Assembly (NCBI GenBank): GCA_009691765.1
Contig: SIAO01000019.1
Location: 1 to 43,357 of the forward strand
DNA: 43,357 nt
Direction: 5' to 3'
From: Planctomycetota bacterium
Lineage (GTDB): Bacteria; Planctomycetota; GCA-002687715
In this document: positions 1 to 7,848 of the stretch, one piece after another
Layout of the letters: every line of letters starts with the position of its first letter
Position numbering within the stretch: position 1 is the stretch's first letter
Program-made: the position numbers and the translations under genes
Notes under the pieces: generated by a model
The model's database searches: none
What the model was told of the DNA's origin: nothing
Seen by the model: only the letters and a program-made list of their open reading frames with translations

Positions 1-10
1 GGTACCCAGG

Positions 11-33
11 CGGGGGCCGGGGCCCGTTTTTTT
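11..33 (+). terminator. Possible terminator at window edge
   Basis: CGGG (11-14) can pair with CCCG (23-26) around a G/C-rich loop, followed at once by seven T (27-33). The shape fits an intrinsic terminator for a plus-strand gene ending left of the window. The stem is short and the sequence is G-rich, so this is tentative. The rest of bases 34-243 shows no convincing gene and may be the terminal part of the adjoining insertion element. Confidence 0.3.
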
Positions 34-243
34 CAGATTTTGTGGTCTTCATGGGTCGAAGTGTGGCCGCGTCGCCGGGTCGGAGCGGTTTGCGGGGAGG
101 CGAGGTCCAGAAAAGCCTTGGAGACGGGTGTGAGGTGGCGTGGACGGTGATCGGTGGATGGACGGTGACCCTGGACCGGACGTGGAATCTATGCAATCTT
201 CTTTGCCGGATCGGACTTTGCACCGTGGAGAGGTCGAGACGTG

Positions 244-800
244 TCAGCCCGTCTTGGCGGCGTGCGGGGCTCTGGCGCGCTCGAAGGGATCGTGTCCGCG
301 CCCGGAACCCACATGGGCGAGGATGCGACCGATGACCGGCGGGTCGGTGATCACGGCGATGATCTTCATCTCGACGCCACACCGGAGGCAGAGCATCGGG
401 TCGACCTCCAGGATCTTCCGGAGGAGGCGAGCCCAGTTCCTCTTCGTGCTCTTGGTGAACGCGTCGTCGGCATCTTCGAGCGGTGCCTTGCATGGTGACG
501 GAGCGATGGCGAGCGGCGGCCTCGTCACGTAGCGGGCCATTCGCTCGAGGGCACCTTGGTCGTGCGGAGAGATCGCCGAGCCGGCAAAAACGGAGAAGCC
601 TGAACGGACCCAGCTGAGGAGGCTCTCTTTGAATCCGTCAGAGAGTCGCTCGGCCTCATGAAGTCGATCGATGACGAGCCCGCGGAACTTTTCGGTAAGA
701 ATGGAGGTGTCGAGATAGGGGAGCGGCACGAACTCCCCGCCGGGAGCAAGAAGGCCATCGGTGCAAATCGCGTGAAGGTGCGGGTGAAAGTACCGCGTCC
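244..800 (-). pseudogene. IS91-family transposase, 5'-truncated remnant
   Basis: The minus frame from about 800 down to the stop at 244 matches the C-terminal half of IS91-type (HUH/Y2) transposases. It shows FHPHLHAICTDG near the 5' limit, then LARY-like ERMARYVTRPP, then a Cys pair in DPMLCLRCGVEMKIIAVI just before the end. These elements move by rolling-circle-like transposition. The N-terminal zinc-binding part and the upstream catalytic region are absent. Upstream of about 800 the frame stays open to 987 but loses all family resemblance and lies antisense to aroB, so the element was cut close to the aroB start. No left half or partner copy is visible in the window. It is almost certainly inactive. 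Confidence 0.75.
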
Positions 801-878
801 TTGCGTCCGAGGATTTCCTGGAAGCAGGTCCTGACCGTCTCGTATACGCAGCGCGCGGAGGTGGCAGAATCTGTCCCG

Positions 879-1949
879 ATGAGCAGCCACTTGTTGTTGC
901 GTCTTGACGCGAGCGAATCCGTGACGCACATCGTCGTGGGGGAAAGCCTCGCTGCGGCGGATCTCGCGGTGCTCGCGAAGGCGTCAACGCTGTTGCCCAT
1001 CGTAGATGGCTCGCTTCCGGCGTCGCAGGTCACACGCGGGATGGATATGGCTGCTGCGCTCGGTGAGCGTTGTTTGCAAGCGCTTGTGCTGCCTGGCGGC
1101 GAGGGCGTCAAAGACCTTGGTGCCTTTGCCACTCATGTTGAGGCGGCACTCGCGCGTCATCCCGATCGGCGCACTCGCGTGTTGGTGATCGGAGGCGGGG
1201 CGGTTCTCGATTGCGGCCAGTTCCTTGCAGCGGTGTTGCTGCGCGGTTTGGAGTGTTGCGTGGTGCCAACGACACTCTTGGCCCAAGTGGACGCAGCCGT
1301 CGGCGGCAAGTGCGGTTTGGATGTCGGTGCACGCAAGAATCAAGTTGGGGTGATCCGCCAGCCTGCGGCAGTGTTCGTGGACACGGCGTTCCTCAGCACT
1401 CTGCCTGCGCGCCAGATTCAGTCCGGCCTCGCAGAGCTGGCCAAGACTGCTCTGCTTTGTGGTGGCGTGTTGCATGCAGAGTTGCTGGCCCATGCACAGC
1501 GTGGCGGCGGCGTGCCTTCAAGTGCGCTGGTGGCGGCGTGTTTGGAATACAAGGCGTCGGTGGTGCAGCGCGATCCACTCGAACGAGGCGAGCGAGTGTT
1601 GCTGAACGCGGGGCACAGCGTGGGGCATGCGCTGGAGGCTGCTGCACTGGAAGCAGGAATCGATTTGCCACACGGACATGCGGTCGCTTTGGGACTGCGT
1701 GCTGAGGCGCGCGCGTTTGCACCGCAAGGCGTCGTTGCGGTGGATGCGTTGCTTGATGCGTTGAACATGCCGCGTGCCGTGCCGGTGGGCGTGGACTGCG
1801 TGAGGGCAGCGGTGTTTCTTGATGCTGACAAGAAGCGGCAGGGTGCGAGCATCCGCATTCCAGTGTTTGATGCACCCGGCGTTGTGCGCATCGTTGAAGT
1901 TGACATGACGCACTGCGCCGCAGCATTGCACGCGCTCGCGCTGCATTGA
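879..1949 (+). CDS. aroB: 3-dehydroquinate synthase family protein
   Basis: AroB converts DAHP to 3-dehydroquinate, the second step of the shikimate pathway, in the cytoplasm, using NAD and a divalent metal. The 356-aa product is of normal length. It carries the glycine-rich GGGAVLDCGQF stretch, VPTTLLAQVDAAVGGK, the metal-ligand Glu in SGLAELAK, GHSVGHALEA (second ligand His) and HGHAVALGL (third ligand His), then DKKRQG near the end. ATG 879 is chosen because family similarity starts right after it. The frame is open further upstream to 801, but that part overlaps the transposase remnant. No good ribosome binding site sits at the usual distance: GGAGG at 857-861 is too far. The native leader may have been changed by the insertion. 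A sugar-phosphate cyclase of the same fold is possible but less likely. Confidence 0.85.
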   Translation: MSSHLLLRLDASESVTHIVVGESLAAADLAVLAKASTLLPIVDGSLPASQVTRGMDMAAALGERCLQALVLPGGEGVKDLGAFATHVEAALARHPDRRTRVLVIGGGAVLDCGQFLAAVLLRGLECCVVPTTLLAQVDAAVGGKCGLDVGARKNQVGVIRQPAAVFVDTAFLSTLPARQIQSGLAELAKTALLCGGVLHAELLAHAQRGGGVPSSALVAACLEYKASVVQRDPLERGERVLLNAGHSVGHALEAAALEAGIDLPHGHAVALGLRAEARAFAPQGVVAVDALLDALNMPRAVPVGVDCVRAAVFLDADKKRQGASIRIPVFDAPGVVRIVEVDMTHCAAALHALALH

Positions 1950-2048
1950 ACGCACTCACTGCGTGACGATTGAACTCGCTTGCGAATGTGTCCATGCGCG
2001 CAACGCGATGAAGGCAATAAACCCAGCCATGCGTGACAATTCGTTGTC

Positions 2049-2076
2049 TCAAGAAGCGACACTGTTCGAACGATAG
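2049..2076 (+). promoter_or_regulatory. Candidate sigma-28-type flagellin promoter
   Basis: TCAAGAAG (2049-2056) and AACGATAG (2069-2076) are 12 bases apart and resemble the FliA/sigma-28 pattern TAAAGTTT-N11-GCCGATAA, best in the CGATA core of the -10 element. It lies about 90 bases upstream of the flagellin start, in the only sizeable gap (1950-2165) before it. The -35 match is weak (four of eight bases), so this is tentative. Confidence 0.35.
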
Positions 2077-2165
2077 ACACTTCTGAAGCAGGCGGTTCGT
2101 GGACCCATGGCGATGGGACCCGGAAGCCTCAAGGATCAATAGGCTGAGAGAGAGAGGTAATCAAC

Positions 2166-2990
2166 ATGGGACTTCGTATCGGTACCAACGTGTCTTCACT
2201 CACCGCACAACGTAATCTGCAGCGAGCGTCCGAAAGCCTTAACCGCAATTTCGAACACTTGTCCACTGGCAAGCGCATTGCACGCGCCTCTGACGACGCA
2301 GCGGGACTGGCCATCAGTTCGCGATTCGGCGCGCAGATCCGTGGCGTGGACCAAGCCATCCGCAATGCGAACGATGGCATCTCGCTCGTGCAGACCGCTG
2401 AAGGCGCTCTGTCCGAAATCGAGTCCACGCTCATCCGCATGCGCGAGATCTCGGTGCAGGCCAACAACGGCACCTTGTCCAATTCGGACAGGGACAATCT
2501 GCAAGAGGAGTTTACGCAGTTGAGGTCCACCGTGGATCAGGTTGCCAACAGCACCAATTTCAACGGTCTGTCTTTGCTGAACACGGCGTCAGCGATTACG
2601 TTGCAAATCGGTGCCGGCACCACGGCGGGTGTAGACACCATGAGTGTTTCCATGGCCTCGGTCACAGCCTCGAGTCTGGCCATCGGCACCCTTGATGTGG
2701 GCAGCACCGGCAATGCGTCGGCCGCCATCGTGGCCCTCGACACAGCGCTCGACGCGGTGACCTCTACACGAGGTGACTTCGGTGCGGTGCAGAATCGTTT
2801 GGGCTCGGCCATCGCGGCCTTGCAAGTTCGCAGTGAGAATCTGTCCGCCGCCCGCAGTCGCATCATTGATGTGGATGTGGCGCTTGAGACGGCAAACCTG
2901 ACCAAGAACAGCATCCTGCAACAAGCGGCAATCTCCGTCTTGGCGCAGGCCAACCAGCAACCGTCGGCGGCACTCAGCCTCCTCGGTTGA
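2166..2990 (+). CDS. fliC: Flagellin
   Basis: This is the filament subunit of the bacterial flagellum, exported by the flagellar type III system. The 274-aa protein has both conserved ends. The N-terminal D0/D1 helix region includes [38 protein letters not shown] and [17 protein letters not shown]. The C-terminal D1/D0 region includes [25 protein letters not shown] and the hydrophobic tail [15 protein letters not shown]. Only about 100 residues, rich in Ala, Thr, Ser and Gly, lie between them, so the outer D2/D3 domains are essentially missing and the filament should be thin and smooth. ATG 2166 follows GAGAGAGGTAATCAAC. No other flagellar gene is in the window; the gene stands alone between a candidate sigma-28 promoter and a strong terminator. 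Confidence 0.95.
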   Translation: MGLRIGTNVSSLTAQRNLQRASESLNRNFEHLSTGKRIARASDDAAGLAISSRFGAQIRGVDQAIRNANDGISLVQTAEGALSEIESTLIRMREISVQANNGTLSNSDRDNLQEEFTQLRSTVDQVANSTNFNGLSLLNTASAITLQIGAGTTAGVDTMSVSMASVTASSLAIGTLDVGSTGNASAAIVALDTALDAVTSTRGDFGAVQNRLGSAIAALQVRSENLSAARSRIIDVDVALETANLTKNSILQQAAISVLAQANQQPSAALSLLG

Positions 2991-3058
2991 TCTAGGTAAC
3001 GAAAACAGCGGTCCGCGTCCTCAAGCGCTGGGCCCTGCGTCAAGAGAGTGGTGATCTG

Positions 3059-3100
3059 GGCCGGAGTCCAACCTGAGTGGACTCCGGCCTCTTCCTTTTT
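3059..3100 (+). terminator. Intrinsic terminator of flagellin gene
   Basis: A perfect 12-bp stem (GGCCGGAGTCCA, 3059-3070, with TGGACTCCGGCC, 3078-3089) closes a 7-base loop and is followed by a T-rich run ending in TTTTT (3096-3100). It lies 69 bases after the flagellin stop and is the clearest terminator in the window. Confidence 0.9.
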
Positions 3101-3204
3101 GCAGCGTGCTGCGTTGCGCGATTCCTCGCAGCAGTGCACAGCGGCACTTCGCGAGCGCTCTGGGCTTGCGGTGACTCGAGCTATTTGGCCTCGGGCATCT
3201 GCGC

Positions 3205-4554
3205 ATGCCAGCACTTCATCACCCTCAGCGTCCTTCACTTCTCGAGGCGCACTTGTTCGCGCGCGTCGCGATTCTTCTGGGCCTCTTGCTTGCGGTGGTC
3301 CAGGCGCAACCAACAGCGCAGCGCCCGCATTTCCTGCTGCAAGGGTTGCAATTGATGAGTGGCACCCCGGGCGCAACGCTTCAATCACTGACCTCGCTGT
3401 CAGGGTTCCCCGCCGGGTTGCGTTCCGATATCGAAGGGCGTTGCGTCATTCGCGACAACAGTACGTCGAGGCTTTGGCTCTGGTCTGGCACAGACCTTGT
3501 GGCGGTCGCGCTGCCTTCCGTGGCCACCGATGCCGTGCCCGATGGACGCGGCGGGGCGGTTGCTTGCGGCCCCGTCGCGGGTGGCGGCGCTGTGTGGAGT
3601 ATCACGAGCGATGGGGGAGTCACTCTGCGCTGCATGTTCGTGGAAACACCGCTGCGACTTGCCCTCGTTGAGGAGCAGCACGTGGTGTTGCGCGTGCGTG
3701 ACGCAATTAGCCAGCATCTGTTGGTAGTGCACGAGCTCCATCAAGGTCAGCGTCGCGCCATGCGGGTGGTGCCGATCGGTGCCACCGATGTGCATTTCGA
3801 TGACGCCGGGAGAGTGCTTCTCGCAGATGCTGCGACAGGGCGCGTGTTGCATCTCGATGCGCGCACGCTACTGACACAGCAATTCACGATCGTCCCGGCA
3901 GGCATGACCGAATGCGCAGCCTATGTGGGTGGTGGTCTTGTGGGAGTGCTGCAGCCCGGGTTTGTGCTGTGGAGCACTTCTCCATGGCACGGAGCGCTCG
4001 GATTGTCGATTGGTTGGCCGGTGCGCTTTGAATCGCTGGCGAGTGGCGGTGTGTTGGTTTGGGTGCAGGCCACCGGCGAAGCTTTGCATTTCGATTCCGT
4101 CAATGGCTTGGCATGGCAGGGCTTGCTCGCGGCTGCGCCGGATGCAAGCGATGGGTCTGGGTTGCGCCATGCGCGCAGTGCGGCGTTGCACTTGGATAGC
4201 GACGCAGATGGCTTCGACTGCGCTACGGAACTCGCAGAGTTCACGGATCCTGGGAACGCGGCTTCTGTGCCTTTGCGACTGGAGCAAACTGGACCACTGC
4301 TCCGAGTCAGCGCTCCGCAGCACGCAGGAGCTTGGTGGTGGATGCAAGTGTGTGGTGAATCGGGGCCACCTTTGTGGCCGATGGAATCGCCGCCGTGGAT
4401 CTCTGGTGTCTTTGGCAGTTTCGACCCAACCGGTGAGGGCTTCGCGTTACTGGCCGCACCTGTGCCCGCTGGTGCAACCATCACACCTGTGCTGCTGGAC
4501 CTGTTCACAGGCCAAGTTCTCGTGGCGCCTGCAAGTGTGGTGCAGGCGTGGTGA
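3205..4554 (+). CDS. Secreted protein of unknown function
   Basis: No family is recognised. The product has a signal peptide (hydrophobic LFARVAILLGLLLAVVQA, cleavage probably just after), then about 410 residues rich in Val, Gly, Leu and Trp with alternating short hydrophobic stretches, suggesting an all-beta, perhaps propeller-like, fold. Near residue 330 is DSDADGFDCATELAEFTDP, resembling a calcium-binding thrombospondin type 3 or EF-hand-like loop. ATG 3205 gives 15 residues before the signal peptide. TTG 3253, five bases after GAGG, would put the start directly at the signal sequence and is a good alternative. The stop overlaps the start of dprA, so the two are probably translated together. 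Role unknown; expected outside the cytoplasmic membrane. Confidence 0.75.
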   Translation: MPALHHPQRPSLLEAHLFARVAILLGLLLAVVQAQPTAQRPHFLLQGLQLMSGTPGATLQSLTSLSGFPAGLRSDIEGRCVIRDNSTSRLWLWSGTDLVAVALPSVATDAVPDGRGGAVACGPVAGGGAVWSITSDGGVTLRCMFVETPLRLALVEEQHVVLRVRDAISQHLLVVHELHQGQRRAMRVVPIGATDVHFDDAGRVLLADAATGRVLHLDARTLLTQQFTIVPAGMTECAAYVGGGLVGVLQPGFVLWSTSPWHGALGLSIGWPVRFESLASGGVLVWVQATGEALHFDSVNGLAWQGLLAAAPDASDGSGLRHARSAALHLDSDADGFDCATELAEFTDPGNAASVPLRLEQTGPLLRVSAPQHAGAWWWMQVCGESGPPLWPMESPPWISGVFGSFDPTGEGFALLAAPVPAGATITPVLLDLFTGQVLVAPASVVQAW

Positions 4555-5816
4555 CTCCAGCGCGCATGTTGGCTCTGCTGCGCTGGCAATCGGCCTACGG
4601 AACAGCGCCGGACCTTTCTGTGCTCGAGCGCGGGCTTGGTCAACCGTTGGAAGACCTGTTGCAACAAGATGTAAGTGGTCCGGCGTTGTTAGAGGCGGCG
4701 CGTTCGCCGAGTGCGCTTGAGTGGGCGCATGAAACGCAGCGGCGTTGTGAAGCGAGCGGCATCACAGTGACCGCTGGTGAGGATGTGCCGCTGCTTGCGC
4801 GTTTGCCCATCCCGCCGCTCTTGGTTTACGGGCGCGGTGTGCTGCCTGAAGGCCCTGCGCTTGGAGTGGTCGGAGCGCGCAGTGCTTCGGCCTACGGATT
4901 GCGCATGACGGAGCGGTTGTGCACAGAAGTTGCAGGGGCCGGCGTCACCATCGTGTCGGGTCTGGCGCGTGGCATCGACGCAGCAGCACACCGTGCAGCT
5001 CTCGCGGCTGGTGGGCGCACCGTAGCCGTGCTCGGATGCGGTCCTGACATTGCTTACCCGCTCGAACATGCCGCCTTGATGGATGACATCGCGCGCAACG
5101 GTTGCTTGCTCAGCGAGTGGCCTCCGGGTGTCCCACCGCTGCCGCACCATTTCCCGCAACGAAATCGCTTGCTTGTGGCTTTGTGCCAAGCATTGCTGGT
5201 GGTGGAAGCTCGCCTGCGCAGCGGCACTTTCACTTCGGTGCGCTGGGCCGCTGATCTTGGCTGCGATGTTCTCGTTGTTCCAGGCCCTGTCGATGCCCCT
5301 CTCGCGGAAGGGCCTTTGCAGTTGCTGCGAGAAGGTGCGACGCCGGTTGGAACTTCCATGCACATCCTCGAGGCCCTCGGGCTCTTGACCATCGCGGGAA
5401 CGCCTGTGGCCCGGAGCAACATCGGGATGAGCGCTCAGGAAGGTCGCGTGTTGGCCTTGCTCGGTGCAGAGAGTCTGGACCTCGATGAAATCGTGCGCGC
5501 GTTGGCCGAACCTCCGGGCAGCATCATGGCCACGCTCATGGGCCTCGAACTTCGCGGAGTGCTCGAACGCGATAATGCGTTTGCTTGGCGGGTCGTCAGC
5601 TCACCACAGCGGGCCGTTGCTGATGGCAAAGCCCAGTGTCCAGTGCAGCGCGAGTGTGACACCGACGAACACAACCAGTCCGGTGAGGAAGTGGCGCAAT
5701 CCGCGCCGCAGAGCCTCGCGCAAGTTGTCCCGCCCGGGAACAGCGGCGCAGAGATTCACCACCAAGAAGAGCGGCACGAACAAGAAGAATGCCACGAGGA
5801 GGCTCATGGCTTTTGA
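4548..5816 (+). CDS. dprA: DNA processing protein DprA with antisense-encoded tail
   Basis: DprA/Smf binds incoming single-stranded DNA during natural transformation and helps load RecA. The Rossmann-like core shows LGVVGARSASAYG (residues 105-117), IVSGLARGIDAAAH (135-148), FPQRNRLL (202-209), SGTFTSVRWAADLG (225-238) and VPGPVD (244-249). A C-terminal winged-helix domain (about 293-350) ends in AFAWRVV. The last 72 residues (Gln/Glu/His-rich) look unlike any DprA domain and are encoded by DNA that, read on the other strand, is a small membrane-protein gene (5601-5807). No in-frame stop occurs before 5814-5816, so the tail should be made. The start could be GTG 4548 or GTG 4551; the latter gives a GTGA overlap with the upstream stop. 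ATG 4566 is also possible. Confidence 0.9.
   Translation: MVTPARMLALLRWQSAYGTAPDLSVLERGLGQPLEDLLQQDVSGPALLEAARSPSALEWAHETQRRCEASGITVTAGEDVPLLARLPIPPLLVYGRGVLPEGPALGVVGARSASAYGLRMTERLCTEVAGAGVTIVSGLARGIDAAAHRAALAAGGRTVAVLGCGPDIAYPLEHAALMDDIARNGCLLSEWPPGVPPLPHHFPQRNRLLVALCQALLVVEARLRSGTFTSVRWAADLGCDVLVVPGPVDAPLAEGPLQLLREGATPVGTSMHILEALGLLTIAGTPVARSNIGMSAQEGRVLALLGAESLDLDEIVRALAEPPGSIMATLMGLELRGVLERDNAFAWRVVSSPQRAVADGKAQCPVQRECDTDEHNQSGEEVAQSAPQSLAQVVPPGNSGAEIHHQEERHEQEECHEEAHGF
5601..5807 (-). CDS. Small two-helix membrane protein, unknown function
   Basis: The 68-aa product has two hydrophobic segments, about residues 2-22 (LLVAFFLFVPLFLVVNLCAAV) and 41-61, joined by a basic stretch (RDNLREALRRGLRHF). 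No family is recognised. Its ATG overlaps the stop of the upstream DUF6677-like gene as ATGA (5804-5807), arguing for a real, translationally coupled gene. It lies entirely within the 3' end of dprA on the opposite strand, and its stop (5601-5603) falls just where the recognisable DprA domain ends, so this strand is the likelier functional one here. It may act with the membrane protein encoded upstream. Confidence 0.65.
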   Translation of the reverse strand: MSLLVAFFLFVPLFLVVNLCAAVPGRDNLREALRRGLRHFLTGLVVFVGVTLALHWTLGFAISNGPLW

Positions 5817-6262
5817 ACCTGCGTTGGAGAGACAGGAGGCTTGGCGAGGTCATAAACATCGCAGAGCGCAAGGATGTTCAGCATGCAAGCGGCACCGGTG
5901 TAGAGCGATCCCACTGCGTAAATCGTGTCCGCTGCAGGAATGTGGACACTTTGCGTCGTGAGTGCGGTGATGAGGGTCATGAGCCCTCCCGGTATTTGGG
6001 CGAGCCCCCAGATGGGGTGCCGATCTAAAGGCGAAACCGTGGCGAAACTGCCAAGCACGAGCCCGATCACGAAGGTGGGGATCAGCGTCAGCGCGAAAAG
6101 CATGGCGCGGTCGCGGCGTCCGAGCAGGATGTGCCCGAGTCCCGGAAGCAGCCAAGCGGCAAGCAGGGCTTTGCGTTGCAGGGGCGACGATGTTGCGATC
6201 AACCACAGCAACGCCGCAGCCACGGCGAAGGGTGCGAGTTGCAACACGATGGGACCGAGCAT
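5804..6262 (-). CDS. DUF6677-like small integral membrane protein
   Basis: The 152-aa protein has four likely membrane helices (about residues 5-25, 30-45, 52-72 and 112-135). It carries AAWLLPGLGHILLGRRDRA, which resembles DUF6677 and other small planctomycete membrane proteins; the family match is from memory. Function is unknown. It heads a two-gene minus-strand unit with the 68-aa membrane protein (4-base overlap). It is divergent from the thioesterase gene, and bases 6263-6390 between them must hold both promoters; none was clear enough to call. Confidence 0.7.
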   Translation of the reverse strand: MLGPIVLQLAPFAVAAALLWLIATSSPLQRKALLAAWLLPGLGHILLGRRDRAMLFALTLIPTFVIGLVLGSFATVSPLDRHPIWGLAQIPGGLMTLITALTTQSVHIPAADTIYAVGSLYTGAACMLNILALCDVYDLAKPPVSPTQVQKP

Positions 6263-6390
6263 GCGCGAGAGTCATAGCAGGCTAGCTTTGCGCCGGGAAG
6301 TGCTGCGGCAGGATCGTTGGGCGCTTGTAGGTGTCAGCGGTGAAACGGTGGACGCACCCCCGAGTGGTTGGTAGCGTCGAGCCGTCGCCA

Positions 6391-6870
6391 ATGGGCGGCA
6401 GGCACCGCTTGAATCACCGCACCATTTTGCGTGTTCGCTATGGAGAAACTGACAAGGCCGGCGTTGCCTGGCATGGCAGTTATGTCGCTTGGTACGAAGT
6501 GGGTCGCTGTGAGTTCTTGCGCGATGTTGGCATCAACTATGCCAGCTTCGAACACGAGCAGCAGTTGTTCCTCACCGTGGTGGGCATGGACATGCGTTTC
6601 TTGAAGCCCGCACGCAGCGATGATGTGCTGGTGGTGGAAACGGCAGTCGCCGCGGTGGAACGCGCTTCCGTGCGTTTCGAACAGCACATCTTTCACCAAG
6701 GAGCGGAGCAGTGTGCCTCGAGGGCCAGCGTGCGCGTGGCCTGCGTGGACGCCTCTGGCCGAGTGGCTGCGTTGCCTTCAGTTCTGCGTGAAGCTCTGCT
6801 GCGTGTTCTCGTCGCCCGGAAGTCTTTGCCTGCGCCCGGCGTCGACACCGACGGTCATTCTGCCCAGTGA
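6391..6870 (+). CDS. Acyl-CoA thioesterase, YbgC/4HBT family
   Basis: Hot-dog-fold thioesterase that hydrolyses acyl-CoA thioesters in the cytoplasm. The N-terminal RVRYGETDKAGVAWHGSYVAW contains the family signature with the catalytic Asp of the E-T-D triplet, followed by the typical YEVGRCEFLRDVG helix and a beta-strand region (LTVVGMDMRFLKPARSDD). ATG 6391 gives 159 aa, close to the usual 130-150, and begins a few residues before the signature. GTG 6331 would add 20 residues without family resemblance. In many Gram-negative bacteria ybgC sits with tol-pal genes, but those are not here. The downstream lipoprotein gene begins 11 bases after the stop, so both are probably on one transcript. 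Confidence 0.85.
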   Translation: MGGRHRLNHRTILRVRYGETDKAGVAWHGSYVAWYEVGRCEFLRDVGINYASFEHEQQLFLTVVGMDMRFLKPARSDDVLVVETAVAAVERASVRFEQHIFHQGAEQCASRASVRVACVDASGRVAALPSVLREALLRVLVARKSLPAPGVDTDGHSAQ

Positions 6871-6881
6871 GGGAGGTCTGC

Positions 6882-7835
6882 ATGTTGCGTTGTTGCTTGC
6901 TGCTGCTTGTTCTTGGCACGATTTCTTGTTCCATGACGGATACGCCTGCCGACACGCGAGGGCCTGAAGACGTTTCGCAGCCTGCTGCTGCTGAGCCAAG
7001 TGCTTTCGAAGCGCTAGGAGCAACGGAAGATCCACGCGATCGGCGTCAAAGATTGCTGCGCCTCGAGCACGCTTGCGACCAGTGGTATTCCGCTTGGGTG
7101 CAACAAGAGTTCTCGCGCATGGCCAGCTTGGAAATATTACTGCGCGACTCGACCAATCGTGCGTTCGCCGAAGTGTTGTCGGATTTGCGCACGGGGAGTC
7201 CTCGCCACAAACGCGTCATGGCCGCTGCGCTCGGGTTTTCGGGACGCGCCGAAGCTGTCCCCGCGCTGCTCGCCGCTCTCGAGGAGCAGTACTACGAAGT
7301 TGTGTTGCACTCGTTGCTTTCGCTGTACCGCTTGTGCGATCCGCGCAACGCCGAAACGGCCAAAGCGGCGGCGGTGCAGATTGATCCGGAGCGTATCGTC
7401 AACTGGCTCGCGCATCCGAAGCCTGAAGTGCGTTCCAACGCAGCGCTCGTGATTTCGAGGGTGGCCTCTCCAGCAACATCCAAGGCTGTGTTGTTGGCGC
7501 TCATCAGTCTCGCTGACGACATGGAACCGAGAGTGCGTTTGCACGCGTTGGCCGCGCTGTCCGCCACGCGCGCTCCGGAAGTGTTCCCGCAACTCGTGAA
7601 GGCATTGTCAGACACTTTCGAACTGGTGCGCATCCGCGCCGCGTTCGGACTCGCGCGCTTGAAGAACATCGAGGCGGCGCCGTATCTCATCGAGCTGCTG
7701 GCCAAAGCGGACGAAACCACGAATGTGAAGCAAGCAGTGGCCCGCGCGCTGGGAGCGCTTCTCGGCGTTCCCGAGGATCTTGCCTTGAAGGCAGAGCATT
7801 GGCGCGAGTTGCTGCGAGCCAAAGCTGCCAAGTGA
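6882..7835 (+). CDS. HEAT-repeat lipoprotein
   Basis: The 317-aa product begins with a hydrophobic signal (LRCCLLLLVLGTIS) followed by Cys in TISC, a plausible though imperfect lipobox. Residues about 85-310 form tandem alpha-helical HEAT-like repeats (SPRHKRVMAAALGFSGRAEA, PEVRSNAALVISRVA, EPRVRLHALAALSA, FELVRIRAAFGLARL), which usually act as protein-binding scaffolds. ATG 6882 is preferred over GTG 6867 because GGGAGG sits five bases before it and the signal peptide starts there. No specific function can be assigned. A second exported HEAT protein occurs at 32115-33278. Confidence 0.8.
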   Translation: MLRCCLLLLVLGTISCSMTDTPADTRGPEDVSQPAAAEPSAFEALGATEDPRDRRQRLLRLEHACDQWYSAWVQQEFSRMASLEILLRDSTNRAFAEVLSDLRTGSPRHKRVMAAALGFSGRAEAVPALLAALEEQYYEVVLHSLLSLYRLCDPRNAETAKAAAVQIDPERIVNWLAHPKPEVRSNAALVISRVASPATSKAVLLALISLADDMEPRVRLHALAALSATRAPEVFPQLVKALSDTFELVRIRAAFGLARLKNIEAAPYLIELLAKADETTNVKQAVARALGALLGVPEDLALKAEHWRELLRAKAAK

Positions 7836-7848
7836 TGATGTTTGAGGA

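Noticed and set aside
801..878. Longer aroB start at 801
   Set aside because: The extra 26 residues overlap the end of the transposase remnant and do not resemble the AroB N-terminus.
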